Assembly: GCA_030490835.1 (NCBI GenBank)
Contig: CM059972.1
Location: 52,929,563-52,993,562 of the forward strand
DNA length: 64,000 nt
Reading direction: 5' to 3'
From: Annona cherimola
Taxonomy: Eukaryota > Streptophyta > Magnoliopsida > Magnoliales > Annonaceae
Part shown: piece after piece, positions 1 to 11,280 of the stretch
How positions within the stretch are numbered: the stretch's first letter is position 1
Layout of the letters: each line of letters starts with the position of its first letter
Made by a program: the position numbers and the translations under genes
The notes under the pieces: generated by a model
What the model saw: only the letters and a program-made list of their open reading frames with translations
The model's database searches: none
Told to the model about the DNA's origin: nothing

Positions 1-206
1 TAATTCCATAATTATATTTTAATCTCTATAAATTAAATCATGGTAATCAACATGATTATTCATGACACATTATCACCATTAAATCCTCATTAAGCCCCTC
101 GGGTCATATCGACTTACTTTGGGCTCCGGCGATTAAATTCACATATATAAGTCACATGTACATGTTCAATGCACACATTGAATTTTACTTAGGTTGGGGT
201 TTCACA
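1..206 (-). repeat. LTR fragment of element B (gypsy), inserted in the 3' LTR of A
   Basis: The segment ends at 206 in GTTTCACA, the reverse complement of an LTR start (TGTGAAAC). It resembles the outer ends of the LTRs at 15.5-15.9 kb, 23.2-23.4 kb and 61.8-62.0 kb, sharing CCTCATTAAGCCCCT. From 207 the sequence switches exactly to element A's LTR (partner position 6521). The exact LTR terminus at the switch means B inserted into A; the rest of B lies left of the window. The expected target duplication would be ACATA (207-211). Confidence 0.7.
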
Positions 207-2650
207 ACATAACATCAATACATGGAAAATTTTCATCATTCATCCAACATTAAATATATTTCACATATCACAGTTATAACCAAAGTCTGTTCATAAATAT
301 CATCATTAAAAAGGGTATTCTTTCCCATTCCAAAATTATCATCATTGTCTTTACATACCAATTTACATATACAACAATTATATCAAAAATTGCATAACGT
401 TTTGCATGCTGCCTTCATCATCATTTTCTGTCTGTTGTTGAAAAGCATGGGTGAGTAATAATACTCAGTAAGCAAGCCATACATAATTTTCTAATCATTT
501 TCATGCATTTCATAAAATGCAAACGCAATGCATTTATAGTATTCATGACATTCCTTTAGATGCGACGCTAGCTAGGCGCCCATCCCATACATGCTCTCAT
601 CTCAGGGAGGTTGCCACCGGCCTGAGCCTATGTAAGCAACTTGGCAATAGCGATGGGGACATCCGGTCTGCTTACTACCTCAACTATAGCCTATTCCTCG
701 TGCACATGCTCATTTAAATACACATGCTGGCATGATATTTGTAAATCATAAACAATTTCATAAAAAACATTTAATAAACAATTTAACAAACGTACTTCAG
801 TTCATGTAAAGTAGTTATAGGTATGGCCAACCTTAAATAAATTTCATAAAGCAATTCTCAAACAATTTCAAGCATTTTGGAAATAATTTACAAAATATAT
901 AACTTGCTTACCTCCTTAGTTGGTGTCCTCGACTTTTTCTTTTCCTTTTCCTATTCAAGGAAAAAGGATATTTCATTTCTTCTATTCAAGCTGCTTCCCA
1001 TTCATGCTTTATAATATTTGGGCATTATTTCTTTATACGGATATTTTTTTATCCATAGGTTCTTCAAAAATTCCATCCTTATATTTAAATATTAATTTCA
1101 AATTTTCTCCAAAATCACATTGTTTACGGTTCATAATTACTATAGCAAATCACTGTAGCAGATTATTATTCACCCGAGGTTACTGTTCATATTAACGTGG
1201 GTTATTGTTCATGGGTTCCAAAAATTGACCTTTCTTCTAAAAATAAAAAATACCATGATATAACTTATGCTTAGTATATCATGGAAAATTTCATACATTT
1301 TTAATTTATCATCATTTACTTGGCTAAATAAATCATTTTCTCCATATACTAAAAATAACATAAATTCACTTAAGCATAATCCTTAATTCCGAAAATAATG
1401 AAATTAATATATCATCATTCCAACATCATATTTATCATAATCATACATCCCAAATCATTATTTATCAATTTTGGGGCATTATTTACACATATCATTTGTT
1501 ATCTTCCCAAATGCTCTATCTTTGCTCCAAATTTTTGATATTTTGGCATAATTCCGATTAAGTATTATAAATATACTTATTTTCTCATGCTTAGGAATTA
1601 TCTAAGCATGGTTTTACCTTACTTAACATCTAAAAGAAATTTGGATAGAAATCACTTATCCAAAGTGGAGATATCTCACTTTTTCTCACACTTTCTCTCT
1701 CTAACCTTCTCCTTTTCTTCCTTGGACGTGTGGGGGATATGGGAGCTTGGGATTTCTCAAGTGGAGGTGGAATGGAATGATGCCTTGGACGGCCACCCCT
1801 TGGCCCTATTTATAGGGCTTGATTTTTCATGAATTTGGAATTTACCCCTAGCTTGAGGTATTTAATTATAAAATGGTATTTTTTTCTAATTTTGAAAAAT
1901 TCATTGAGCCAAGAGCATCCACCCTAGGCCTTCTCTAGCCCACCCTATGCAGCCCTATTTTCCTTGATTTTTTGGATTTTTAAAATTAATTAATTAAAGC
2001 TAAATAAATCCTAGGCATTGGTTGATGATGATGATGATCATGGACCATTGATTTGGTCAAATTTTCCAACCACACCCTGCTCACGCCCCTGCTGTAGCTG
2101 CTTTTCATTGAAATTTTTTATTTTTTAATTATTTATTTTATTAAAAAGTCAAAAGTAGAATTAATTAAAAGTTAAGCTCCTTTTTTGATCTCTTTTTGAC
2201 GATTCATCTTGACCCTTGATTTGTGATTTTCATCACATCTTAACCCATTCAACATGTTCATCATGAATTTTTATCCATCCATAAAAAATTTCGTTGAAAT
2301 CTGACGCCCGAATTGCAAATTATGAATTTTTCTTTAATTTTCCACTAAAATCCAAAATTGGATTAAAATAACAAAAAGAATTGCTATTTCGTCCTGTAGT
2401 GATTAAATCTCCTTTTTGTCTTTTTGTGATTAGGTTAATCCAAGTGATTAACTCTTAATCACGTGCCTTAATCACCAGTTACTATTCATGTGCACTATTC
2501 ATATGGGTTAAATTCTTAATTGCATTATTATAATCTCCAATACACATATCCATCAATATAATTCTTGAATTTTCATTTATCATAAAAATAATTACAAAAG
2601 AATCTAGGGTTTACAACTCGAAATGACGTGTATACGGTCGGGGTTTCACA
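207..2650 (-). repeat. 3' LTR of A (outer 110 bp cut off by B)
   Basis: Aligns with 6521-8960 across its length with roughly 5% differences in sampled stretches. The missing outer part (equivalent to 6411-6520) should lie left of the window beyond B. A TATA box reads TATAAATAG on the minus strand at 1806-1814. The mini-exon equivalent is at 912-950. The upstream donor has decayed to GGATAAGT near 1660, where the 5' LTR keeps GGGTAAGT. Confidence 0.9.
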
Positions 2651-2664
2651 ATCCTCCTCCCCTT
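2651..2664 (-). other. Polypurine tract of A
   Basis: Minus-strand AAGGGGAGGAGGAT abutting the 3' LTR start at 2650; it primes plus-strand DNA synthesis in LTR elements. Matches the PPTs of E (9349-9361) and T (58421-58434). Confidence 0.9.
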
Positions 2665-2687
2665 ACAATAGGTTTCGTCCCGAAATC

Positions 2688-3101
2688 TTATTTTTTCTTG
2701 AACAATTGAGGATATTTCCTTTCGACCTCTTCTCGTAGCTCCCATGTGGCTTCGGATTCTGAATATTGATTCCATTGTACCTTTACATACTCGATCTCTC
2801 TGTTCCGAAGCTTCTTGATCTTGAAATCCAATATTTTGATTGACCTTTCCTCATAGTTCAAGTGTGCTTGGATTGGCAAATTCTCTGCTATCAACACATG
2901 GGTAGGATCGGAAACATATTTTCTAAGCATGGAGATGTGAAACACATTGTGGATGACACTGAGGGCTGGTGGCAGGGCTATTCTATAGGCTAGATTGCCT
3001 ATCTTTTCCAAAACTTCAAAAGGCCCGACATGTCTTGGGTACAATTTTCCCCTTTTTCCAAACCGGGTGACCCCTTTGAATGACGTTATTTTGACAAACA
3101 C
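2688..3101 (-). pseudogene. A: integrase C-terminus with chromodomain-like tail
   Basis: The 137-residue frame covers the C-terminal part of integrase and a degenerate chromodomain. Visible landmarks are the post-core segment with RYVGPF-like RHVGPFEVLEKIG, IHNVFHISMLRKY, and the tail with YVKVQWNQYSESEATW, where the aromatic-rich chromodomain motif (typically W-x5-EATWE) can be recognised. In gypsy chromoviruses this tail directs integration toward particular chromatin. It is out of frame with the upstream RNase H fusion at 3219-3569. Nearly the same sequence occurs in T at 57961-58398. Confidence 0.8.
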
Positions 3102-3218
3102 GTGATCCCCAACTTGGACATTTAAATCCCTTCTTTCTCAATCGGTGTAACTCTTTTGCCTGCTTTGGGCTGTGAGTATACACTGGCGAATCACTTGAAC
3201 TTTTTCTGCCATTCTTTT

Positions 3219-3740
3219 TTAGAGGTCTGGAGCTAACTTTCTTTCTCCCACTCCATATAAATAATGTCTCCAAATTTTCAAGGCAAAGACTATTGCTGCC
3301 AATTCTAAGTCATGGGTTAGATAGTTTACCTCATTTGGCTTGAGTTGCCTGGATGCGTATGATATAACTTTTCCATTTTGCATCAGTACACATCCTAATC
3401 CTTTCTTTGAGGCATCACTATAGATCACAAACCCTTCCCTCTCCGTAGGTAATGTTAGAATTGATGCTTTTACCAATCTTTTCTTTAATTCTTGGAAGCT
3501 ATTCTCACATTCTTGTGTCCATTCATATCTAACTCCTTTTTCTGTCAGCTTTGTGAGTAGAGCTGACAATTATGAGAATCCTTCCACAAATCTCCTATAG
3601 TAGCCAGCTAACCCTAGAAAACTTCTTATTTCTGTGATATTCGTTGGCTGTGGCCACTTTGTTATTGCCTCAATCTTTTGAGGATCTATCTATACTCCCT
3701 TCTCGGATATAATGTGGGCGAGAAAGGCTACCTGTTTCAA
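3219..3740 (-). pseudogene. A: RNase H remnant fused in frame to integrase C-terminal region by deletion
   Basis: Residues [13 protein letters not shown] and [12 protein letters not shown] mark the RNase H domain. After YLYGV the frame jumps to GERKLAPDL, which in T belongs to the integrase C-terminal region. Comparison with T shows loss of the equivalent of 56677-57834 (1158 bp, 386 codons, in frame), taking the rest of RNase H and the whole DDE core. The breakpoints share AGT. The frame then stops at 3219, where TCA (Ser) in T corresponds to TAA here. This element cannot make integrase. Confidence 0.85.
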
Positions 3741-4504
3741 CTAAAACTCATATTTCTTGAATTTAGCATATAATTTCTCCCTTCGGAAAATTTCCAATAC
3801 TATCCTTAAATGTTTCTCATGTTCTTCTTCTGTGTTTGAATAAATCAATATATCATCAATGAATACCACCACAAATTGATCCAGAAATTCTCGATAAATC
3901 CTGTTCATCATATCCATAAACACAGCTGGATAATTTGTTAGTCCAAATGGCATGACTAAGAATTCATAATGCCCATATCTTGTTCTGAATGTTATTTTAT
4001 GGATGTCTTTTGGACATATCCTCAACTGGTGGTATCCTGACTGTAAATCAAATTTTGAAAATATAGAAGCTCCTTTTAACTGATCAAAGAGATCATCTAT
4101 TCTTGGGAGTGGGTACTTATTTTTTACCGTTACTTTATTCAATTCTCTGTAGTCAATACAGAGTCTTAAACTCCCATCTTTTTTTCTTACAAAGATGGAC
4201 TGGGTCTAATAAATCCTTTATCTAATAAATCTTGGATTTGTACTTTTAACTCAACCAACTCAGCTGGTGCCATCCTATATGGGGCCTTAGATATTGGGGT
4301 TGTCCATGGGATAATTTCTATTTCCATATCCATATCTCTTTCTGGTGGTAAACTACATAGCTCCTTTGGAAAAATATCTAGAAATTCCTTTACTACTGGA
4401 ATTTGTTCCATAGGTACCCCATCTCTTCTTATTGTGTTTATAGAGACCAGATAGGCTGTACATTGTTGACGTATCAGCTTAGTTGCTTTCATAGCTGATA
4501 CCAT
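3741..4504 (-). pseudogene. A: reverse transcriptase (frame-broken)
   Basis: Two frames cover the RT. 4187-4504 carries the N-terminal region (KEFLDIFPKELCSLPPERD, APYRMAPAELVELK). 3741-4142 carries [39 protein letters not shown] and the catalytic FIDDILIYS (YxDD-type box). They are separated by a frame change near 4143-4190. RT copies element RNA into DNA in cytoplasmic particles. Catalytic aspartates are present, but the frame breaks make it non-functional as a single protein. Confidence 0.85.
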
Positions 4505-4559
4505 CCTTATTGTGTTTTCTAGCTGTCTTATTTTACTGATCTCTATTTCATCTTTTGGT

Positions 4560-5230
4560 GCTTCAAATTACACCTTTTTATTTCTACAATCAATTGTCGC
4601 ACCCCATTGACTTAGCCAATCCATTCCTATTATGACATCAAACTCTGTCAAGGGTAATAGGATGAGACCAGCTTCTAATATTTTTGTTCCTATCATGATA
4701 GGACATGCCTTGCAAATTTGATTTATACTTGCCAATATATACACAGAGGATTCTACATGTATAGTACTACTGGTTTCTTCTACCCGAAGTGCATGTGTGA
4801 TTACGAATTGGTATGATATAAATGAATACGTAGCTCCAGAATCAAATAAAGCTACTGCAGAATTTCCTAAAATGTAAATCATACCTGTAATCACTTTTTC
4901 CTCCATCTCTTGTGACTCCGTTCGGGTGAGGGCTTGGACACTCACTGGGTTGGCAACAGTACCGGGCCGATTGGCGATGGCGGGGACCTTTTGCTGGGCC
5001 GGCCTCCCTCGGGCTGGTGCTCCTTGTGGCTTATTTGGATAGTTGGGTGAAATGTGTCCAACTTGACCATAGTTGAAGCATTTTATTATTTTAGCTTCGT
5101 CGGTCCTGCAGTCCCGAGCCACATTACCCGCTTAGCCACATTTGTAGCAATTCCCCGTTCCTTGTAAACATTCGCCTGAATGGCGTTTGTGGCAAGTTCT
5201 GCAAGTCGGGGTGTTCTTTGTCTTGTCGTC
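4560..5230 (-). pseudogene. A: nucleocapsid zinc knuckles and aspartic protease
   Basis: The minus-strand frame 4568-5122 holds a degraded second CCHC knuckle (CFNYGQVGHISPNY: two of the three Cys replaced by Tyr) and the retroviral-type aspartic protease with ALFDSGATYSFIS, followed by FDVIIGMDWLSQWGA. A first knuckle precedes it at about 5100-5170, with a stop in place of a Gln codon. The protease DSGAT motif is intact. The order NC-protease-RT matches T. Confidence 0.8.
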
Positions 5231-5280
5231 GATCTTCTTTTTCCCTTCGATTTCCCTTTTTCCTTTACTAGCTTCGCCTT

Positions 5281-6213
5281 CCTTGGAGGCTGTAAAGAAT
5301 CATTTTTAAGTTTGCCTAAGCTCTTGAGTCCTCATTGACTCCATTTCTAATGCCCTAGCCCTCTCAATGCTAGAGGCATAATCCTTTATTAATAATGGGG
5401 CTAACCCCTCTCTTAGTTGGGGCCTTAATCCCCTCTGTAACCTTTGTGCCTTATTTTCTGGCACATTGGCAATCCATGGCACGTATCTTACCAAGGCGTT
5501 GAACTTTGTGGTATATTCTGTGACTGTCATTCGGCCTTGGTAGAGCTTCTCAAACTCTATCACCCTCTGGCTCTGTAGCCCTATAGGGAGATATTCTTTA
5601 TTGAATTCCTCCAAAACTTCTTGCCACGTAACTTGCTCCGAATGTGGCATAGTGACCATCAACGTTTTCCACCATTGATAAGCATCTTTTACCAGGAGGT
5701 GGGTAGCGCACAACACTTTCTACTGATCATTGCAGGGCGATATTCTGAATAATTTTTTTATTTCTGTGATCCATTTCTTTGCAATGAGGGGGTCCAGTTC
5801 CCCTGCAAACTTGGGCGGGTGCTGGGCAAGAAAGACATTGATAACCTTTCTGTCGGCCTCAAGAAAACTATCTTCCACTCCCCTTGACGTGTCGGGATTG
5901 GCCGAGGGCCCTGGTCTTTCCCCATCTCCTCTTAATGGCGGGGCCTGCTGGTTCTGCATTTCCTGTAATAAACCAGTAGCCTAAGTTGTCCACTGCTGCA
6001 AGCTTTCTCAATGGCCGCAGCAATTCTTTCTTCTATATTGACCTCTGTCTGAGGTCTAGGGCTTTCCTCTAGCCCTGGGCGGGTCCTAGAGGTTTACTTT
6101 TCGGATTCTGCCTTACTAGTTCTTTTACTAGCTTCGCCCCTTGCCTGATCGACTGATTCTTCCATCGGGGCCTTTCCTTTGTTAGCTCTTGCTTTAGCTT
6201 TGGTCAGCGGCAT
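5281..6213 (-). pseudogene. A: gag (capsid region, broken)
   Basis: The start codon is at 6213-6211, about 180 nt after the PBS, and begins MPLTKAKARANKGKAPMEES. Frames 5720-5959 and 5306-5716 carry the capsid (retrotrans_gag) domain: AKKWITEIKKLF, AYQWWKTLMVTMP, VTWQEVLEEFNKEYLP, MTVTEYTTKFNALVRYVP. A stop between residue blocks at about 5717 and another around 5306 break it. The extra 0.9 kb between PBS and gag seen in T is absent here. Confidence 0.82.
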
Positions 6214-6393
6214 TTTTAACTTCACAAAACATTCATTAGTATAACATCAATATTTATCATATCATAGTCACATGATCATATAATTCACATATATTATACA
6301 TTGTCATCAATAATAAATCAATGGATCATAATCATAATTTCTTATATCCTAACTTGATCATTTCTTTCCTTTTCTGCCTATTTACCAATCCAT

Positions 6394-6405
6394 GCTCTGA
6401 TACCA
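6394..6405 (-). other. Primer binding site of A (tRNA-iMet)
   Basis: Minus-strand TGGTATCAGAGC, 5 nt from the 5' LTR end at 6411; complementary to the 3' end of plant initiator tRNA-Met. Downstream GGATTGGTAAAT is complementary to TTTACCAATC in U5. Confidence 0.92.
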
Positions 6406-6410
6406 AATTT

Positions 6411-8960
6411 TGTGGCGCCCCGAACCGGGGTGCCTAGAAGCCTTACTCCAGGACCGTTTTTGATTGGTAAACGTGACTCAGGATTATTACCCTGATCACA
6501 TGGCAAGATTTTTTTTATAACATAACATCAATACATGAAAAATTTCCATCATTCATCCAACATTAAATATATTTTACATATCACATTTATAAACAAAGTC
6601 TGTTCATAAATATCATCATTAAAAAGGGTATTCTTCCCCATTCCAAAATTATCATCATTGTATTTATATGCCAATTTACATATACAACAATTATATTAAA
6701 AATTGCATAATGTTTTGCATGCTGCCTTCATCATCATTTTGCTGTCTATTATTGAAAAAATATGGGTGAGTAATAATACTCAGTAAGCAAGCCATACATA
6801 ATTTTCCAATCATTTTCATGTATTTCATAAAATGCAAATGCAATGCATTCATAGCATTCATGACATTCCTTTAAATGCGACGCTAGCTAGGCGCCCATTC
6901 CATATATGCTGCCATCAAGGAGGTCACCGCCGGCCTGGGCCTATATGAGCGACTTGACAATAGCGAGGGGGACATCCGGTCCGCTTACTACCTCAACTAT
7001 AGCCTATTCCTCGTACACATGCTCATTTACATACACATGCCGACATGATATTTGTAAATCATAAAAAATTTCATAAAAAGCATTTAATAAATAATTTAAT
7101 AAACGTACTTCAATTCATGTAAAGCAGTTATAGGTATGACCAACCTTAAATAAATTTTATATAGCAATTCTCAAACAATTTCAAGCATTTTAGAAATAAT
7201 TTGCAAAATATATAACTTGCTTACCTCCTTAGTTGGTGTCCTCGACTTTTTCTTTTCCTTTTCCTATTTAAGGAAAAAAGATATTTTATTTCTTCTATTC
7301 AAGATTCTTCCCATTCATGCTTTATAATATTTGGGCATTATTTCTTTATACGGATATTGTTTTATCCATAGGTTCTTCAAAAATTCCATCCTTATATTTA
7401 AATATAAATCTCAAATTTTCTCCAAAATCACGTTGTTTACTGTTCATAATTACTATAGCAAATCACTGTAGCAGATTACTGTTCACCTGAGGTTGCTGTT
7501 CACATTAACGTGGGTTATTGTTCATGGGTTCCAAAAATTGACATTTTTTCCAAATATAAAAAATACCAAGACATAGCTTATGCTTAGTATATCATGGAAA
7601 ATTTCATACATTTTTAATTTATCATCAATTACTTGGCTAAATAAATCATTTTTCTCCATATACTAAAAATCAACATAAATTCACTTAACCATAATCCTTA
7701 ATTCCAAAAATTATGAAATTAATATATCATCATTCCAACATCATATTTATCATAATCATACATCCCAAATCATCATTTATCAATTTTGGAGCATTATTTA
7801 CACATATCATTTGTTATCTTCCCGAATGCTCTATCTTTGCTCCAAATTTTTTATGTTTAGTCATACTTTCGATTAAGAATTATAACTATACTTATTTTCT
7901 CATGCTTAGGAATTATCTAAGCATGGTTTTACCCTACTTAACATCCAAAAAAAATTTGGATAGAAATCACTTACCCGAAGTGGAGATATCCCACTTTTTC
8001 TCACATTTTCACTAACTTTCTCCTTTTCTTCCTTGGACGTGTGGGGGATATGGGAGCTTGGTATTTCTCAAGTGGAGCTGGAATGGAATGATGCCTTTGA
8101 CGTCCACCCCTTGGCCCTATTTGTAGGGCTTGATTTTTCACGAATTTGGAATTTACCGCCCTAGTTGGGGTATTTAATTATAAAATGGTATTTTTTCTAA
8201 TTTTGAAAAATGCATTGAGCCAAGAGCAGCCACCCTAAGCCTTCTCCAGCCCACCCTATGCAGCCCTATTTTCCTTGATTTTTTTGATTTTTAAAATTAA
8301 TTAATTTAGGCTAAATAAATCCTAGCCGTTGGTTGATGATGATGATGATGATGGACCATTGATTTGGTCAAATTTTCCAACCACCCCCTGCTCACATCCC
8401 TGCTACAGCTGCTTTTCATTTAATTTTTTTAATTTTTATTATTTATTTTATTAAAAAGTCAAAAGTAGAATTAATTAAAAGTTAAGCTACTTTTTTTTAT
8501 CTCTTTTTGACGTTTCATCTTGACCCTTGATTTGTGATTTTCATCACATCTTAACCCATTCAACATTTCATCATGAATTTCTATCCATCCATAAAAAATT
8601 TCATCGAAATCCGACGCCCGGATTGCAAATTATGAATTTTTCTTTAATTTTCCACTAAAATCCAAAATTGGATTAAAATAACAAAAAGAATTGCTATTTC
8701 GTCCTGTAGTGATTAAATCTCCTTTTTGTCTTTTTGCGAGTAGGTTAATCCAAGTGATTAACTCTTAATCACGTGCCTGAATCCCCGGTTACTATTTACT
8801 TGCACTATTCACATGAGTTAAATTCTTAATTGCATTATTCTAATCTCCAATACACATATCCATCAATATAATTCTTGAATTTTTATTTATCATAAAAATA
8901 ATTACAAAAGAATCTAGGGTTTACAACTTAAAATGACGCATATATGGGCGGAGTTTCACA
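6411..8960 (-). repeat. 5' LTR of A (2550 bp)
   Basis: In minus-strand reading it starts TGTGAAAC (at 8960) and ends GGCGCCACA (at 6411), with the PBS immediately beyond. The TATA box is degraded to TACAAATAG at 8117-8125. Candidate splice signals: donor CGGGTAAGT with GT at 7974-7973, mini-exon 7225-7263 (39 nt) followed by GTAAGC. The terminal hairpin GGCACCCC/GGGGCGCC lies at the PBS side. Confidence 0.92.
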
Positions 8961-8997
8961 AGCTTCTAGGCACCCCGGTTCGTGTCACCACAGAAAT

Positions 8998-9175
8998 TGG
9001 TATCAGAGCAAGGATTGGTAAGTAAGCGGGAGAAGGAGAAAATAAAGGATGATGAAAGGTAGGTCTGATACTAAAGAAGTTGATATCAGAGCAAGAATTG
9101 GTAAATAGGCGTGGAAAGAGAAAATTAAGGATGATGATAAGAAAAGTGTGATACCACAAAAGTAGGTATCAAAGT
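8998..9175 (+). repeat. PBS region of E in three tandem copies (83-bp period)
   Basis: The true PBS TGGTATCAGAGC is at 8998-9009, five bases after the LTR. Degenerate copies follow at 9081-9092 (TGATATCAGAGC) and 9164-9175 (AGGTATCAAAGT), each followed by a form of ATTGGTAA/ATTGATAG. The spacing is 83 bp both times. Confidence 0.8.
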
Positions 9176-9348
9176 ATGAATTGATAGATATGCAGAAATA
9201 ATATCTAGATCTATATGATGCTATGACTTATTTGATGATTAATGATCAATGATTGATGATATGATAAGATGAGAAATATCAAAGTTGCGCAGCAGAAACG
9301 TGATGGATTATTTCAAGTAAGACAATTTTCGGGACCAAACCTTATTGT

Positions 9349-9361
9349 AAGGGGGGAGGAT
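9349..9361 (+). other. Polypurine tract of E
   Basis: AAGGGGGGAGGAT ends immediately before the 3' LTR start (TGTGAAACC at 9362). Confidence 0.9.
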
Positions 9362-10163
9362 TGTGAAACCCAATCTTAGACACGTGTATAAAACCCTAGG
9401 GTTGTAAACCCTAGGTAATGTATTAATAAAATATATATTCATAAGTATGAAAACATGTCTATTAGAGGTTAAAGAAATGCAATTGTAGGATTAAACCATG
9501 TGAATAGTGCACATGAATAGTAACTCTAGGATTAAGACACGTGATTAAGAGTTAATCACTTGGATTAACCTAATCCTAAAAAGATGAAAAAGGAGATTTA
9601 ATCACTATAGGACGAAATAACAATACTTTTTGATATTTTAATGAAATTTCGGATTTTAATGAGAAAATAAAGAAAAATTCATAAATTGAAATCCAGACGT
9701 CGGATTTAGATGAAATTTTTTATGGATGATTAAAAATTTATGAAAAACATGATGAATGGTTTAGGATTTGACAAAAATCATGAATCAGAGGTCAAGATGA
9801 AACGTCACTAAAAGATCAAAAAGCAATTTTGCTTTTTCATTAATTTCAAGTTTGACTTTATTAATTTTAATTAATTATAAAAATCAAATAGTTAATGAAA
9901 ATCTGCAATGGCTGCTGGAGGCTTGACTTTTGGTCCAAAATCCAATGGTCCAAAATCAATCTTATCAAGAATCAACGGTTGAGATAAATTAGCTTAAAAA
10001 TAATTAATTTTAATAAATAAATAGGGGCTAGCTAGGTGGCAGGAGCTACTGATTAGGGTAGCTGCACAAAGCTCAAAATATTGCATGGGATTTGGAAAAA
10101 AATATTTTGAATTAAATACCTTGAGCAAGGGGGTAAATTATAATTTTATGAAAAATGAAAAAC

Positions 10164-10172
10164 TATAAATAG
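10164..10172 (+). promoter_or_regulatory. TATA box of E LTR
   Basis: TATAAATAG, about 800 bp into the LTR and followed by a GA-rich transcribed-leader-like tract. The same box occurs in A, T and G LTRs, placing U3/R near here. Confidence 0.7.
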
Positions 10173-11033
10173 GGGGTGCTATTAACGACCAAAAGGCACT
10201 CCAAACCAGCTCCAAGCTTGAAAAATTCAAGCCAAATTCGTTCCAAGCCTTGAGAGAGAGAGAAGGAGAGAAGGAAAGAGAGAGAAAGTGAGAAAGCAGG
10301 AAGGATATCTTCACTTCAGGTAAGGGGATTCTTCCCAAAAAAAATTTGGGTGTTAAGTAGGGTAAAATCATGCTTAGATAATTCCTAAGCATGAGAAAAT
10401 AAGTATAGTTACCATGCCCAAATGGAATTATGATTAAATATCGAAAATTTGGAGCAAAGATAGAGCATTCCGGAAAATCATGTATGAAATGTGCAAATAA
10501 TGCTCCAATATTGATAAATGATGATTTGGGATGATTGTTTATGATATTTATGATGTTTGAATGATGATATATTAATCTCATGCTTTTTGGATTTAAGGAT
10601 TATGCTTAAGTGAAATTATGATGAATTTTAGTATATGGAGAAAATGATTTAATTGGCCAAGTTAATGATGATGAATTCAAAGTTCATGAATTTTTCCATG
10701 ATAGACTAACTAAGAACTATGTCATGGTATTTTTTATTGTTGGAAAAAATGTCAATTTTTGAAACCCATGAACAGCAACCAACATGCTGTGAACAGTACC
10801 TATGAACAGTGAACAACGTGATTTTGGGAAAAATTAAGATTTATTTTTATAAGGATGTATGGATTTAATTTTTAAAGGATTTATAGATAAAAATTCCTAT
10901 AAATGAGTAATGACCAAGTATCTTTATAAGATTAACCTTTATGGGAATGAGGTAATGAATGGTTATAAAGCAAGCATGGAAAGCAACCTAAGACATGGAA
11001 TGGATGGATAAAATATCCATTTTTCTTGTATAG

Positions 11034-11073
11034 GGAAAAAGGAAGCAGAAGGTTAAGGACACCGACTGAGGAG
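11034..11073 (+). other. Candidate leader mini-exon in E LTR
   Basis: Purine-rich 40-nt block between TTTTTCTTGTATAG (acceptor-like) and GAG/GTAAGC (donor-like). Position and sequence match the 39-nt blocks in A and T. Splicing is inferred from sequence only. Confidence 0.55.
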
Positions 11074-11280
11074 GTAAGCAAACAAACACTTTTGAAAATA
11101 TGTTTTATTCTCAAGTATTTATGAAATGTGTTTAAGGGTGGTCATTCCTATAATGTTTTGAAATGATAAATGTTTATGAGTTTTTATGAAAAGTCATGCC
11201 GGCATATTGATGTCATGTGATGTTCACGGACATGTACACATATATGATGCATAATGAAGAGACTTTGGTAAAGGAAGTAG

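Larger units (their letters stand above)
207..8960 (-). mobile_element. Element A: internally deleted Ty3/gypsy (Tekay/Del-like) retrotransposon
   Basis: Minus-strand element: 5' LTR 6411-8960, PBS 6394-6405, gag, zinc knuckles, protease, RT, truncated RNase H fused to the integrase C-terminus, chromodomain-like tail, PPT 2651-2664, 3' LTR 207-2650. Domain order (RT before integrase) makes it Ty3/gypsy; the C-terminal tail and motifs suggest the Tekay/Del chromovirus lineage. It is the same family as T at 50-61 kb, in opposite orientation. The interior is 3.76 kb against 5.87 kb in T, from loss of the extra ORF upstream of gag and of 1158 bp of RNase H/integrase. It inserted into E's 5' LTR, 32 bp from that LTR's end; the target duplication would be AGCTT (8961-8965), the partner copy being outside the window. 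Confidence 0.9.

Noticed and set aside
2024..2040. GATGATGATGATG microsatellite (also near 8333-8352)
   Set aside because: Ordinary simple repeat present in both A LTRs.
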